This document shows positions 36,743 to 49,773 of a DNA stretch of 64,000 bases, piece by piece (position 1 is the first letter of the stretch; each line of letters starts with the position of its first letter). The position numbers and the translations under genes were made by a program. The notes beneath the pieces are model-generated. The model searched no databases and was not told the origin of the DNA. It saw only the letters and a program-made list of their open reading frames with translations. The stretch is taken from positions 248,781 through 312,780 of the forward strand of contig NZ_JAAOYW010000001.1 of assembly GCF_011761235.1 (NCBI RefSeq), in the 5' to 3' direction. Source of the stretch: Frigoribacterium faeni. Its GTDB lineage: Bacteria > Actinomycetota > Actinomycetes > Actinomycetales > Microbacteriaceae.

Positions 36743-38683
36743 TCAGTCGTGCTGGGCGTCGACCCGTCGCGCCGTGCTCTCGTCGAGGGGCCGGGCGACC
36801 GGGATCTTGCTCCCGAGGACCTGGGCGACGACGTCGCGGGCGATGTGCTGGGGGGTGAGTCCCGCCTCCTCGAGGATCTCGGCACGCGATCCGTGCGCGA
36901 GGAACTCGTCGGGCAGGCCCAGCTCGGTGAGGGCGGTGTCGACGCCGGCCTCGCGCAGGTCCTGGCGGACGCGCGTGCCGATGCCGCCGACCCGGACGCC
37001 GTCCTCGATGGTCACCACGAGACGGTGCTCGGCGGCGAGCTCGACGATCGAACGCGGCACGGGCACGACCCATCGGGGGTCGACGACGGTGGCGCCGATG
37101 CCCTGGGCCGCGAGGCGCTCGGCGACGTCGAGGCCGACGGTCGCCATCGGCCCGACGCAGACGAGCAGCACGTCGCGACGCTCGTCGCTGGCGAGCACGT
37201 CGACGCCGTCGGCGAGGCGCTGCTCGGCCTCGTGCTCAGTGCCGACGCTCCCCTTCGAGAACCGGACCACGGTGGGCGCGTCGGTGACGGCCACGGCCTC
37301 CCGGAGCTCCTCGCGCAGGCGCGACGCGTCGCGCGGGGCGGCGAGTCGGATGTGCGGGACGATCTGGAGCAGCGCGAGATCCCACATGCCGTGGTGGCTC
37401 GGACCGTCGGGGCCCGTGACCCCGGCGCGGTCGAGGACGAACGTCACGCCCGCCTGGTGCAGGCCGACGTCCATCAGCACCTGGTCGAAGGCGCGGTTGA
37501 CGAACGTGGCGTACAGGGCGACGACCGGGTGGAGGCCGCCGAAGGCGAGGCCGGCCGCGCTCGTGACCGCGTGCTGCTCGGCGATGCCGACGTCGAGCAC
37601 GCGCGAGGGGAACCGCTCGGCGAGCTTGTGCAGCCCGACGGGGCGCAGCATGGCGGCCGTGATGCCCACGACGGTCTCGTCGGACTCCGCGATCGACACG
37701 ATCTCGTCGGCGAAGACGCTCGTCCACGAGGGGGCGTTCGTGGTCTCGAGCGGCTCGCCGGTCTCGGGGTCGATCTGTCCGACGGCGTGGAACTGGTCGG
37801 CCACGTCGGCTCGGGCCGGGTCGTAGCCGCGGCCCTTCTCGGTGATGGCGTGGACGATGACGGGCGCGCCGTAGCTCCTCGCCTGCGTGAGCGCCTCCTC
37901 CATCGCTTTCTGGTCGTGCCCGTCGACGGGGCCGAGGTACTTGATGTCGAGGTTGGAGTACAGGGCCTCGTTGTTCGTGAAGCGGCTGAGGAACCCGTGC
38001 AGGCCCCCGCGAACGCCCCTGTAGACCGCCCGCCCCGGGTGTCCGAGGTGGTCGAAGACGGCCTTCGAGCCGCGGTGCATGTCGCGGTAGGTGCTGCGGG
38101 TGCGCACGGTGTTGAGGAACCGCGCCATGCCGCCGATGGTCGGCGCGTACGACCGGCCGTTGTCGTTGACGACGATGATGAGGCGACGGCCGTTGTCGTC
38201 GCTGATGTTGTTCAGGGCCTCCCACGTCATGCCGCCGGTGAGGGCGCCGTCGCCCACGACCGCGACGACGTGCCGGTCGGACTGGCCCGTGAGCTGGAAG
38301 GCGCGCGAGATGCCGTCCGCCCACGACAGGCTGCTCGACGCGTGCGAGCTCTCGACGATGTCGTGCTCGGACTCCGACCGCTGGGGGTAGCCGGCCAGGC
38401 CGCCGCGAAGGCGGAGGGCGCTGAAGTCCTGGCGCCCGGTGACGAGCTTGTGCACGTACGACTGGTGCCCGGTGTCGAACACGAAGGCGTCGCGGGGCGA
38501 GTCGAACACCCGGTGCATGGCCAGCGTCAGCTCGACGACGCCGAGGTTCGGCCCCAGGTGGCCGCCGGTCTTCGAGACCTCGGTGACGAGGAAGCGGCGG
38601 ACCTCGGCGGCCAGGGCCACCATCTGCTGGTCGGTGAGGTGATCGAGGTCGCGGGGACCCTGGATCGTCTCGAGGATGCTCAT
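36743..38683 (-). CDS. dxs: 1-deoxy-D-xylulose-5-phosphate synthase
   Basis: This 646-residue thiamine-diphosphate enzyme condenses pyruvate and glyceraldehyde 3-phosphate in the first step of the MEP isoprenoid pathway. It has the TPP-binding motif VVGDGALTGGMTWEALNNI, the early segment GGHLGPNLGVVELTLAMH, HQSYVHKLVTGR, and the transketolase-type VLDRAGVTGPDGPSHHGMWD. The length is normal for the family. The ATG has an AGGAAGGA site. The gene stands alone between two terminators, in the common actinobacterial position beside the fadAB pair and aconitase. Confidence 0.97.
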   Translation of the reverse strand: MSILETIQGPRDLDHLTDQQMVALAAEVRRFLVTEVSKTGGHLGPNLGVVELTLAMHRVFDSPRDAFVFDTGHQSYVHKLVTGRQDFSALRLRGGLAGYPQRSESEHDIVESSHASSSLSWADGISRAFQLTGQSDRHVVAVVGDGALTGGMTWEALNNISDDNGRRLIIVVNDNGRSYAPTIGGMARFLNTVRTRSTYRDMHRGSKAVFDHLGHPGRAVYRGVRGGLHGFLSRFTNNEALYSNLDIKYLGPVDGHDQKAMEEALTQARSYGAPVIVHAITEKGRGYDPARADVADQFHAVGQIDPETGEPLETTNAPSWTSVFADEIVSIAESDETVVGITAAMLRPVGLHKLAERFPSRVLDVGIAEQHAVTSAAGLAFGGLHPVVALYATFVNRAFDQVLMDVGLHQAGVTFVLDRAGVTGPDGPSHHGMWDLALLQIVPHIRLAAPRDASRLREELREAVAVTDAPTVVRFSKGSVGTEHEAEQRLADGVDVLASDERRDVLLVCVGPMATVGLDVAERLAAQGIGATVVDPRWVVPVPRSIVELAAEHRLVVTIEDGVRVGGIGTRVRQDLREAGVDTALTELGLPDEFLAHGSRAEILEEAGLTPQHIARDVVAQVLGSKIPVARPLDESTARRVDAQHD

Positions 38684-38750
38684 CGGGATTTCCTTCCTGG
38701 CAGCCCGGAGGCGGCGTGCCTCAGTTTAGGCGTGCTCCGGGGAGAACGCC

Positions 38751-38794
38751 GGGAGGCCCCCGGCGCCGTGCGGACACGGTTCCGGGGGCCTCCC
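38751..38794 (-). terminator. Terminator of acnA
   Basis: GGGAGGCCCCCGG (38751–38763) pairs with CCGGGGGCCTCCC (38782–38794). The 18-nt loop itself contains a nested CCGTG/CACGG stem, so the whole forms one long hairpin just past the acnA stop. Confidence 0.85.
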
Positions 38795-38802
38795 ACGCAG
38801 GC

Positions 38803-41619
<2,817 letters not shown>

Positions 41620-41730
41620 GTGCCGTCTCCCTTGCTGGACTACGCCCTCATCATGACCGGACGACGCAGGGCCGCACCAGCGAGGCCAGCCTAAGTCGTC
41701 GACCGCTCACGGGCGGAGGCAGTCGATCTC

Positions 41731-41744
41731 TCTTGATGTCGAGA
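41731..41744 (-). promoter_or_regulatory. Palindromic operator-like element upstream of acnA
   Basis: TCTTGA-TG-TCGAGA (plus strand) is a near-perfect inverted repeat of 6-bp arms; its only mismatch is the central A/G pair of the arms. It has the form expected of a dimeric MarR-type regulator site and lies about 40 bp upstream of the TAGGCT -10 candidate. The cognate regulator is not in the window. Confidence 0.5.
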
Positions 41745-41769
41745 CAAACCTACCACCGGCGGAGGCGAG

Positions 41770-42558
41770 CTAGCTGACGGCGCCCTGCGCGTCGGGTGCG
41801 TCGCCCGACGCCGACCGAGCCCGGTAGACCGTGCGGACGAGCAGCCACGTGACCCAGAGGACGCCCGCGTAGAGGGGCACGCCCATGACGAGCTTGAGGG
41901 CGGCGAGGGCCGCCACCTGGCCGCTCAGCAGGAGGGGGACCTGCACCGCGAGCCGCGCCGCGAAGAGGCCGGCCCAGAGCCAGGTCACGAGCACGAGCAC
42001 ACGACGCTTGGCGCGGTCCTGCCGCCACGCGCCTCCTTCGTTGGTGAGGAGCCCGACGACGACGCCGACGAGGGGCCAGCGCACCGCGATGCTGACCACC
42101 ATCGCGAGGAGCGAGACGGCGTTGATGACGACGCCCGGCACGAAGTTGCCCTCGGCACGGCCGCTGAGCAGGGCGATGCCCGCCGAGAGCGCGATGCCGA
42201 GCACCCCGGCCAGCGCCTGGGCCACCGGGCCGCGCTGGACGGCGCGGGCGACCACGAAGAGGACGGCGAGGACGACGGGGATGAGCACCGACGGCAGCAG
42301 CTCGCCCGTGAGCGTGTAGACCACGACGAACCCGAGGCCGGGCACGATGGACTCGACGAGGCCGCGCACGCCGCCGATGGCCGACAGGAGCGCGGAGGCG
42401 GTGGGCACCTCCCCCGGTGCGACCTGGCCGATGCCGGCCTTCTGGGCCGCCGCGCGCAGCTGCGCCGCCAGCGACACGCGAGGGTCGTCGAGCGGCGACT
42501 CGTCCCCGGGCTCGGGTCGACGGTCGTGCGGCGGCCCCGCAGGCTCGTCGTGCTGCAC
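41770..42558 (-). CDS. DUF3159 family membrane protein
   Basis: This 262-residue integral membrane protein has about six helices after a polar 50-residue N-terminus. It shows SAIGGVRGLVESIVPGLGFV, WPLVGVVVGLLTNEGGAWRQ and VTWLWAGLFAARLAVQVPLL, the pattern of the actinobacterial DUF3159 family. Its function is unknown. It begins at a GTG seven bases after the DUF3710 stop and is the last gene of the dut–DUF3710–DUF3159 operon. The 150-bp gap after it belongs to the aconitase promoter. Confidence 0.88.
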   Translation of the reverse strand: MQHDEPAGPPHDRRPEPGDESPLDDPRVSLAAQLRAAAQKAGIGQVAPGEVPTASALLSAIGGVRGLVESIVPGLGFVVVYTLTGELLPSVLIPVVLAVLFVVARAVQRGPVAQALAGVLGIALSAGIALLSGRAEGNFVPGVVINAVSLLAMVVSIAVRWPLVGVVVGLLTNEGGAWRQDRAKRRVLVLVTWLWAGLFAARLAVQVPLLLSGQVAALAALKLVMGVPLYAGVLWVTWLLVRTVYRARSASGDAPDAQGAVS

Positions 42559-42565
42559 GAGCGGG

Positions 42566-43279
42566 TCAGGCCTGGTCGGGCGCGGCGGCGGGCGACTCGA
42601 CGGCGCTGGGCTTGGGCATGCTCAGCGGGATGAGCTCGCGGGGCGGCATCGGGGTCGTGCCGCGCACGACGACGATGCTGCGGAAGAGCTCCTCGATCTT
42701 CTCGGCCGCCTCGTCGTCGACCGTGGCGTCGCCCGCGATGACGCCGCGGAGGAACCAGCGCGGGCCGTCGACGCCGATGAAGCGCGCGAGGCGCGTGCTG
42801 CCCGGGTCGCCGCCCATCAGGGGGATCTCGGCGCGGACCTCGGGCCCGAAGGGACCGTCCACCTCGGTGGTGGTGCCGCCCTGCTTCTCGATCTGCTCGC
42901 TGATCTGCTCGCGGATCTCGTTCCACAGCCCGGTCGTGCGGGGCGCCGCGAAGGGCTGCACCTGCAGGGTCGACTTGGCGAAGTCCAGCCCGACGGCGAC
43001 CACGCGCTTGCTGCCCTCCTCGACCTCGAGGCGGAGGTGGAGCCCGTCCCGGGGGACGATCTTGACCCCGCCGAGGTCGACGTAGGGACGCACCGGGTTG
43101 GCCTCGGTCTCGTCGAGCGGACCCTCGTCGGCCCGGTCGGCGGGCGCCGACTTGGAGTCGTCGAACACCTCGACCTGGGCGTCGTCCAGGGCCTCGATGT
43201 CGACCTCGACGTCGGCCAGGTCGGCGGTCTCGACCTCGATCTCGGCCAGCTGCCGCGCCTCGCGCTTCGACTTCCTCAT
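42566..43279 (-). CDS. DUF3710 family protein
   Basis: This 237-residue cytosolic protein of the actinobacterial DUF3710 family starts with a basic MRKSKREAR, an acidic Asp/Glu/Val-rich stretch (about residues 12–60) and then the conserved domain: YVDLGGVKIVPRDGLHLRLE, FAAPRTTGLWNEIREQI and RFIGVDGPRWFLRGVIAG. No activity is known. The ATG overlaps the dut stop as ATGA, so it is translationally coupled to dUTPase, which keeps the same position in many actinobacteria. Confidence 0.88.
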   Translation of the reverse strand: MRKSKREARQLAEIEVETADLADVEVDIEALDDAQVEVFDDSKSAPADRADEGPLDETEANPVRPYVDLGGVKIVPRDGLHLRLEVEEGSKRVVAVGLDFAKSTLQVQPFAAPRTTGLWNEIREQISEQIEKQGGTTTEVDGPFGPEVRAEIPLMGGDPGSTRLARFIGVDGPRWFLRGVIAGDATVDDEAAEKIEELFRSIVVVRGTTPMPPRELIPLSMPKPSAVESPAAAPDQA

Positions 43280-43764
43280 GATGCGGTGCCTCCGGTGGTG
43301 TGTGCGTAGCCGGTCGAGCCGAACCCCCCGGTGCCGCGGCTGCTCTCGGGCAGCTCGTCGATGGGCACGAAGCGCGCCCGGACGACGGGCACGACGACGA
43401 GCTGGGCGATCTTGTCGCCCACCTCGATCCGGTGGTCCGACTCGAGGTCGGTGTTCAGGAGCGTGACCTTGATCTCGCCGCGGTAGCCGGCGTCGACCGT
43501 GCCGGGGCTGTTGACGACGGTGATGCCGTGCCGGGCGGCGAGTCCGCTGCGCGGGACGACGAACGCCGCGTGCCCGTCGGGCAGGGCGATCGACACGCCG
43601 GTGCCCACGAGGGCGCGGTGCCCGGCCCGGAGGACGAGGGCCTCGGACGAGAGCAGGTCGGCGCCGGCGTCGCCCGGGTGCGCGTAGCGCGGGGCGAGGT
43701 CGTCCGGGGACGAGGAGGCGCCGGCTCGGTCGGCCGTGAAGAGGACGTCGAGGGTCGGGGTCAC
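43276..43764 (-). CDS. dut: dUTP diphosphatase
   Basis: This 162-residue trimeric dUTPase hydrolyses dUTP to dUMP, keeping uracil out of DNA. The five motifs are in order: HPGDAGADL, VVPRSGLAARHG, NSPGTVDAGYRGE, IEVGDKIAQLVV and the P-loop-like RGTGGFGSTG at the C-terminus. The GTG start has no ribosome site; the -10 element TACCCT sits exactly six bases upstream, so translation is probably leaderless. It heads the dut–DUF3710–DUF3159 operon and diverges from DUF3093 across only 38 bp. Confidence 0.96.
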   Translation of the reverse strand: MTPTLDVLFTADRAGASSSPDDLAPRYAHPGDAGADLLSSEALVLRAGHRALVGTGVSIALPDGHAAFVVPRSGLAARHGITVVNSPGTVDAGYRGEIKVTLLNTDLESDHRIEVGDKIAQLVVVPVVRARFVPIDELPESSRGTGGFGSTGYAHTTGGTAS

Positions 43765-43770
43765 GTGTCG

Positions 43771-43796
43771 AGGGTAGTGCAGAAGTCTGGTCGAAT
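43771..43796. promoter_or_regulatory. Overlapping divergent leaderless promoters of dut and DUF3093
   Basis: On the minus strand TACCCT (43771–43776) lies six bases before the dut GTG. On the plus strand TCGAAT (43791–43796) lies six bases before the DUF3093 ATG. The whole gap is 38 bp, so the two promoters must share DNA. The plus-strand hexamer is the weaker match (C at the second position). Confidence 0.55.
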
Positions 43797-43802
43797 GGAC
43801 CC

Positions 43803-44258
43803 ATGAACCCGTACCGCGAGCGGCTCACGCCGCCGGCCACCGTCTTCGTCGCGACCGCCCTGGTCGTCCCGGCGACCCTGCTGGTCTTCCTGCCCATCGA
43901 CCAGCTCGTCGGCGTGGTCGTGGCCGTGCTCTTCTACGCGGCCGCCGTCCTCGCCCTGGTCTTCACGTCGCCGGTGCTGACGATCGACGACCAGGGCTTC
44001 ACGGCCGGCCGGGCACGGCTGCACCCGCACGAGATCGGCGAGGTCCGGGCGTTCCGCGGGGCGGACGCCACACAGCAGAGAGGGCCCGGGCTCGACGCGC
44101 GAGCCTGGACCCTCTTCCGTGGCTGGGTGAAGCCGGTGGTGAGGATCGCCCTCACCGACGAGACGGATCCCGCACCCTATTGGTTGGTGTCGACGAGGCG
44201 ACCCGACGAGGTCGTCCGTCTGTTGGAGGCGCTCAGGCAGCGCACTCCCGGCAGATAG
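43803..44258 (+). CDS. DUF3093 family membrane protein
   Basis: This 151-residue protein has two adjacent helices (about residues 12–32 and 36–55) and a C-terminal cytosolic domain with LTIDDQGFTAGRARL, LDARAWTLFRGWVKPVVRI and PYWLVSTRRPDEVVRLLEA, fitting the actinobacterial DUF3093 family. Its function is unknown. It diverges from dut and converges on DUF4193 with a 26-bp 3' overlap. No ribosome site precedes the ATG. Confidence 0.87.
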   Translation: MNPYRERLTPPATVFVATALVVPATLLVFLPIDQLVGVVVAVLFYAAAVLALVFTSPVLTIDDQGFTAGRARLHPHEIGEVRAFRGADATQQRGPGLDARAWTLFRGWVKPVVRIALTDETDPAPYWLVSTRRPDEVVRLLEALRQRTPGR

Positions 44259-44526
44259 CGCCGAGCTTCGTCTCGTGGTCGAGCTGCGAGCGGTGCTTGA
44301 CGAGGAAGCACTCGACGCAGGTGAACTCGTCGACCTGCGGGGGCAGGACGACGACGTCGAGGTCGAGGTCGGAGAGGTCCTGACCGGCGAGCTCGAACGA
44401 GCCCGGGTTGTCCGCGTCGTCGTCGATGACGCCGGTGGTCTTGTCGGGGACCCGCTCCTTGAGGCCCTCGATCGACTCCGAGCCGTCGTCGTCGTTCTTG
44501 CGAGGTGCGTCGTAGTCGGTGGCCAT
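44233..44526 (-). CDS. DUF4193 family small zinc-ribbon-like protein
   Basis: This 97-residue acidic protein begins MATDYDAPRKNDDD, typical of DUF4193, and ends with two cysteine pairs, TCVECFLVKHR and GAICREC, likely to bind one zinc. Its role is unknown; the family is nearly universal in actinobacteria and lies next to dut and sepH. An alternative ATG two codons upstream (M-G-M-A) is possible. Its 3' end overlaps DUF3093 by 26 bp, with no terminator between. Confidence 0.88.
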   Translation of the reverse strand: MATDYDAPRKNDDDGSESIEGLKERVPDKTTGVIDDDADNPGSFELAGQDLSDLDLDVVVLPPQVDEFTCVECFLVKHRSQLDHETKLGAICRECAA

Positions 44527-44724
44527 GCCCATCCAGTTCTTCAATAGTTCGTGTACCAAATTCGGCGGGCACAGTTTGCATCACTCGTTGTCGAATAGCA
44601 AACCCGTCGAAGGGGCCTGTCGGCCGCCTCTGAGGAACTCGCGGCACGCCCGTTCCATTCCCGGGAACAGGCCTCTGACGTGGGACCCTTCTGGGCAGGA
44701 CACGACGGCGGAAAGGCGTGCGAC
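44527..44724. promoter_or_regulatory. Divergent promoter region of DUF4193 and sepH
   Basis: This 198-bp gap contains an unusually AT-rich patch (about 44540–44605) for this genome. It holds TTTGCATCACTCGTTG and AATAGCAAA on the plus strand, and TTTGGTACACGAACTATTGA on the minus strand, the latter a plausible -10 region (TATTGA) for DUF4193. I cannot define both promoters with certainty. No gene is seen. Confidence 0.45.
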
Positions 44725-45894
44725 ATGCAGGATCTGAGGGTCATCGGGGTCGAGGGCGGAGCGCTCCTCGTGGCCGCCGACGGCGGCGCGCAGTACCGGC
44801 TTCCGGTCACCCCGTCGCTGCGGTCGCAGCTCCGCGCCGCGGCGCCCGAGTCCGCCCCCGTCGAGCGCAAGGCGCCGCCCCGTGAGATCCAGTCGCTCAT
44901 CCGCTCCGGCCTCTCGCCCGAGCAGGTCGCCGAGCGCACCGGGGCCGACCTCGCCTACGTCCGCCGGTTCGAGGGCCCCGTCCTCGCCGAGCGTGCGCAC
45001 GCCCTGCGCAACGCCCTCGCCGTGGCCGTCACCGTCGCCTCCGACGTCCAGCCCGACGGCGACTCGTCGTCCTTCGGCGGGGTCATCGAGTCCCGTCTCG
45101 ACACCGCGGCCGCGACCGACCGCCGCTGGACGAGCTACAAGGACGCCGAGCACGGCTGGCTCGTCTCCGTCTCCTACGTCACGCAGGACGTCGAGCGCGA
45201 CGCCACCTGGCGCTTCGACCCGAAGGCGCTGTCGCTCGCCCCGCACGGCGGCGACGCCCTCGTGCTCTCCCAGCACTCCGAGGACGTCGGCCCCCTCGTG
45301 CCGCGGCTCCGTGCCGTGGGGCACCGGCCGGACGACTCCACGCCGGGCCGCTTCGACAGCGGCGCGTTCCTCGTCGACTCGTCGCCCGACGACGACGACG
45401 ACCCGTGGGCCCGGCACGACCAGCGCGTCGAGGCTCCCGCCGACGCCCCTCGCCAGGACGTCCGCTCCCCCGCCTCCCTCGCCGCCACGAACCGCGACCC
45501 CGACTCGGCCGCCGTCGACCCGCACGCACAGACCGCCGACCTGCTCGAGGCGCTGCGGCGACGTCGAGGCGAGCGCGAGGCCGCCCGCTTCTCGGACGAC
45601 ACCTCCCGTGAGCAGCACCCGACCAGCTCCATCCGGGTGATCGACGTGCCGCTCGACGACTTCGGCCTGCCCGAGGGCGAGACGGCGTCCCCGCCCGCCG
45701 CGCCGGACCGACCCGCAGGAGGCGACCAGCGCCTCCGTCCGGCCGGCCCGGGTCGCGGCGGTCGACGCCCGATGCCGGGGCCCGACGGCGTCGTGCCCGG
45801 CCAGGCCGGCGCCAAGAAGCCGCGGGGCCGTGCGTCCATGCCGAGCTGGGACGAGATCGTCTTCGGCGCCCGGTCGGACGACGACCCGGCCTGA
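44725..45894 (+). CDS. sepH: Septation protein SepH
   Basis: This 389-residue protein has the N-terminal DUF3071 domain with a helix-turn-helix-like segment (PPREIQSLIRSGLSPEQVAE, then RTGADLAYVRRFEGPVLAER, about residues 50–90). A long Asp/Pro/Arg-rich linker follows, and then the conserved C-terminal tail ASMPSWDEIVFG. SepH in Streptomyces and mycobacteria binds FtsZ and promotes filament assembly at division septa. The ATG at 44725 has a GAAAGG site; a longer reading adds 15 residues unlike the family. It is divergent from DUF4193 as in other actinobacteria. Confidence 0.93.
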   Translation: MQDLRVIGVEGGALLVAADGGAQYRLPVTPSLRSQLRAAAPESAPVERKAPPREIQSLIRSGLSPEQVAERTGADLAYVRRFEGPVLAERAHALRNALAVAVTVASDVQPDGDSSSFGGVIESRLDTAAATDRRWTSYKDAEHGWLVSVSYVTQDVERDATWRFDPKALSLAPHGGDALVLSQHSEDVGPLVPRLRAVGHRPDDSTPGRFDSGAFLVDSSPDDDDDPWARHDQRVEAPADAPRQDVRSPASLAATNRDPDSAAVDPHAQTADLLEALRRRRGEREAARFSDDTSREQHPTSSIRVIDVPLDDFGLPEGETASPPAAPDRPAGGDQRLRPAGPGRGGRRPMPGPDGVVPGQAGAKKPRGRASMPSWDEIVFGARSDDDPA

Positions 45895-45901
45895 CCGCCG
45901 C

Positions 45902-47038
45902 TCAGCCCGCGAAGGCGCCGAACCGCCGCAGGGGCACCTGCGTCTCGTCGCTCGACCACGAGCCGTGCTGGCCGACCATCGAGCCCGCCTGGCCCCCCGT
46001 CGACCGGCCGTCGTACCAGACGATCCCCTTGCGGGCGGCCACGACGACGTCGCCGATGCGCGGGGCCACGACGGGGTCGACCGGGCCGAACCAGCCTGCC
46101 TCGACCGCCTCCTGACGGGTGAGCACCCAGGCACGTCCGCTCTCGGCCGAGCGCCACGCGTCGAGCACCGCCCCCCGCACGGCCTCGGACGCGTCCGGCT
46201 CGAAGTGCAGCTGCAGGCACCTCGGCTCGCCCGCGACGTGCCGCACGCCGTCGACCAGCTCGGCACGGTGGCCGAAGACGACGCGGCCGCGCTCGCCCAC
46301 GTCGAGGACGCCGTGGTCGGCCGTGACGACGAGCCCTTCGTCGCGACCCAGCGACGCAGCCAGCCTGCCCACCTCGCCGTCGACCTCCTCGAGGGCGTTC
46401 GTCCACTCGTCGCTCTGCCAGCCGAGGCGGTGGGCGATCATGTCGAGCTCGGGCACGTACAGGTAGACGAGGGAGCGGCCGGGAGCCGCCACGATCTCAC
46501 GTGCCCGGCGGAACCGGTCGGCCACGGACTCGGCGGCCTCGTAGCTCGCGCCGCGGAGGATCGCCTCGGTGAGGCCCGACCGGGCGTAGCGGGCCGGACC
46601 GACGGCGACGCTGCGGACGTCGAGCGCGGCGGCCGCGGTGAACACCGTCTCGCTGCGCTGCCAGGTGTCGGGGCGCATGCCGTCGTCCCAGCCGGAGAGC
46701 TGCTTGACCACCCGGTCCCGGGCGGCGTCGAGCACCGAGTAGCCGACGAGCCCGTGCTCGCCGGGCAGGCGCCCCGTCGTGAAGGTGGTCAGGGCAGCAG
46801 CCGTGGTGGTCGGGAAGCCCGAGAACAGGGTGCCGGCGGCACCGGCCAGGTGGCGGGCGTGGCCGCGGCGCGCCCCGAGCACCGACGACCCGAGGCCGTC
46901 GACGAGGAGGACGATCGCCGACCTCGCCGGCGGGAGGGGCAGGGCTCCGACCGTGCCGGTCAGTGCGGCGAGCACGGACGGGAGCACGTCGGCCAGGCTC
47001 GCGGCGCCGGGGGGACGCGCCGGTACGATGGTCGTCAT
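45902..47038 (-). CDS. Alkaline phosphatase family protein (nucleotide pyrophosphatase/phosphodiesterase-like)
   Basis: This 378-residue protein of the alkaline phosphatase superfamily has the metal and nucleophile segments [40 protein letters not shown] (nucleophile Thr), [26 protein letters not shown] and [11 protein letters not shown]. The metal ligands Asp, Thr, Asp/His and Asp-His are thus all present. No signal peptide is obvious. The substrate is probably a nucleotide or phosphodiester. The ATG at 47038 is preceded by CAGGAT seven bases upstream, which could be a leaderless -10 or a weak ribosome site. It converges on sepH. Confidence 0.87.
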   Translation of the reverse strand: MTTIVPARPPGAASLADVLPSVLAALTGTVGALPLPPARSAIVLLVDGLGSSVLGARRGHARHLAGAAGTLFSGFPTTTAAALTTFTTGRLPGEHGLVGYSVLDAARDRVVKQLSGWDDGMRPDTWQRSETVFTAAAALDVRSVAVGPARYARSGLTEAILRGASYEAAESVADRFRRAREIVAAPGRSLVYLYVPELDMIAHRLGWQSDEWTNALEEVDGEVGRLAASLGRDEGLVVTADHGVLDVGERGRVVFGHRAELVDGVRHVAGEPRCLQLHFEPDASEAVRGAVLDAWRSAESGRAWVLTRQEAVEAGWFGPVDPVVAPRIGDVVVAARKGIVWYDGRSTGGQAGSMVGQHGSWSSDETQVPLRRFGAFAG

Positions 47039-47154
47039 CGCCACCATCCTGGCACAGGGGCTCCCGAGGGACCCTGCCCCCGGCCGCTGACGCCCCCTCC
47101 CGAGAACCCCCGCCCGCCCAGGTGCCCTCCGCACCTCCTGCCCCCGAGAAGCGC

Positions 47155-49680
<2,526 letters not shown>

Positions 49681-49735
49681 GCCACGGGCGTCGCGGGCGC
49701 GACGGGCACGCGCCCGATCGCCTCCGACACCCGAC

Positions 49736-49764
49736 CCCGGGCGCCCGACCTCGGGGCGCCCGGG
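49736..49764. terminator. Bidirectional terminator between parC and parE
   Basis: CCCGGGCGCCC (49736–49746) pairs perfectly with GGGCGCCCGGG (49754–49764) around a 7-nt loop in the gap where parC and parE converge. Confidence 0.8.
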
Positions 49765-49773
49765 CTCGAGCGG

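Noticed and set aside
34428-37073. 881-codon minus-strand frame across fadA, fadB and dxs
   Set aside because: Antisense shadow; the thiolase and multifunctional proteins on the plus strand are unmistakable.
41620-41769. Iron-responsive RNA or riboswitch before acnA
   Set aside because: The leader is short and no known riboswitch core can be seen; the palindrome is better explained as a protein site.
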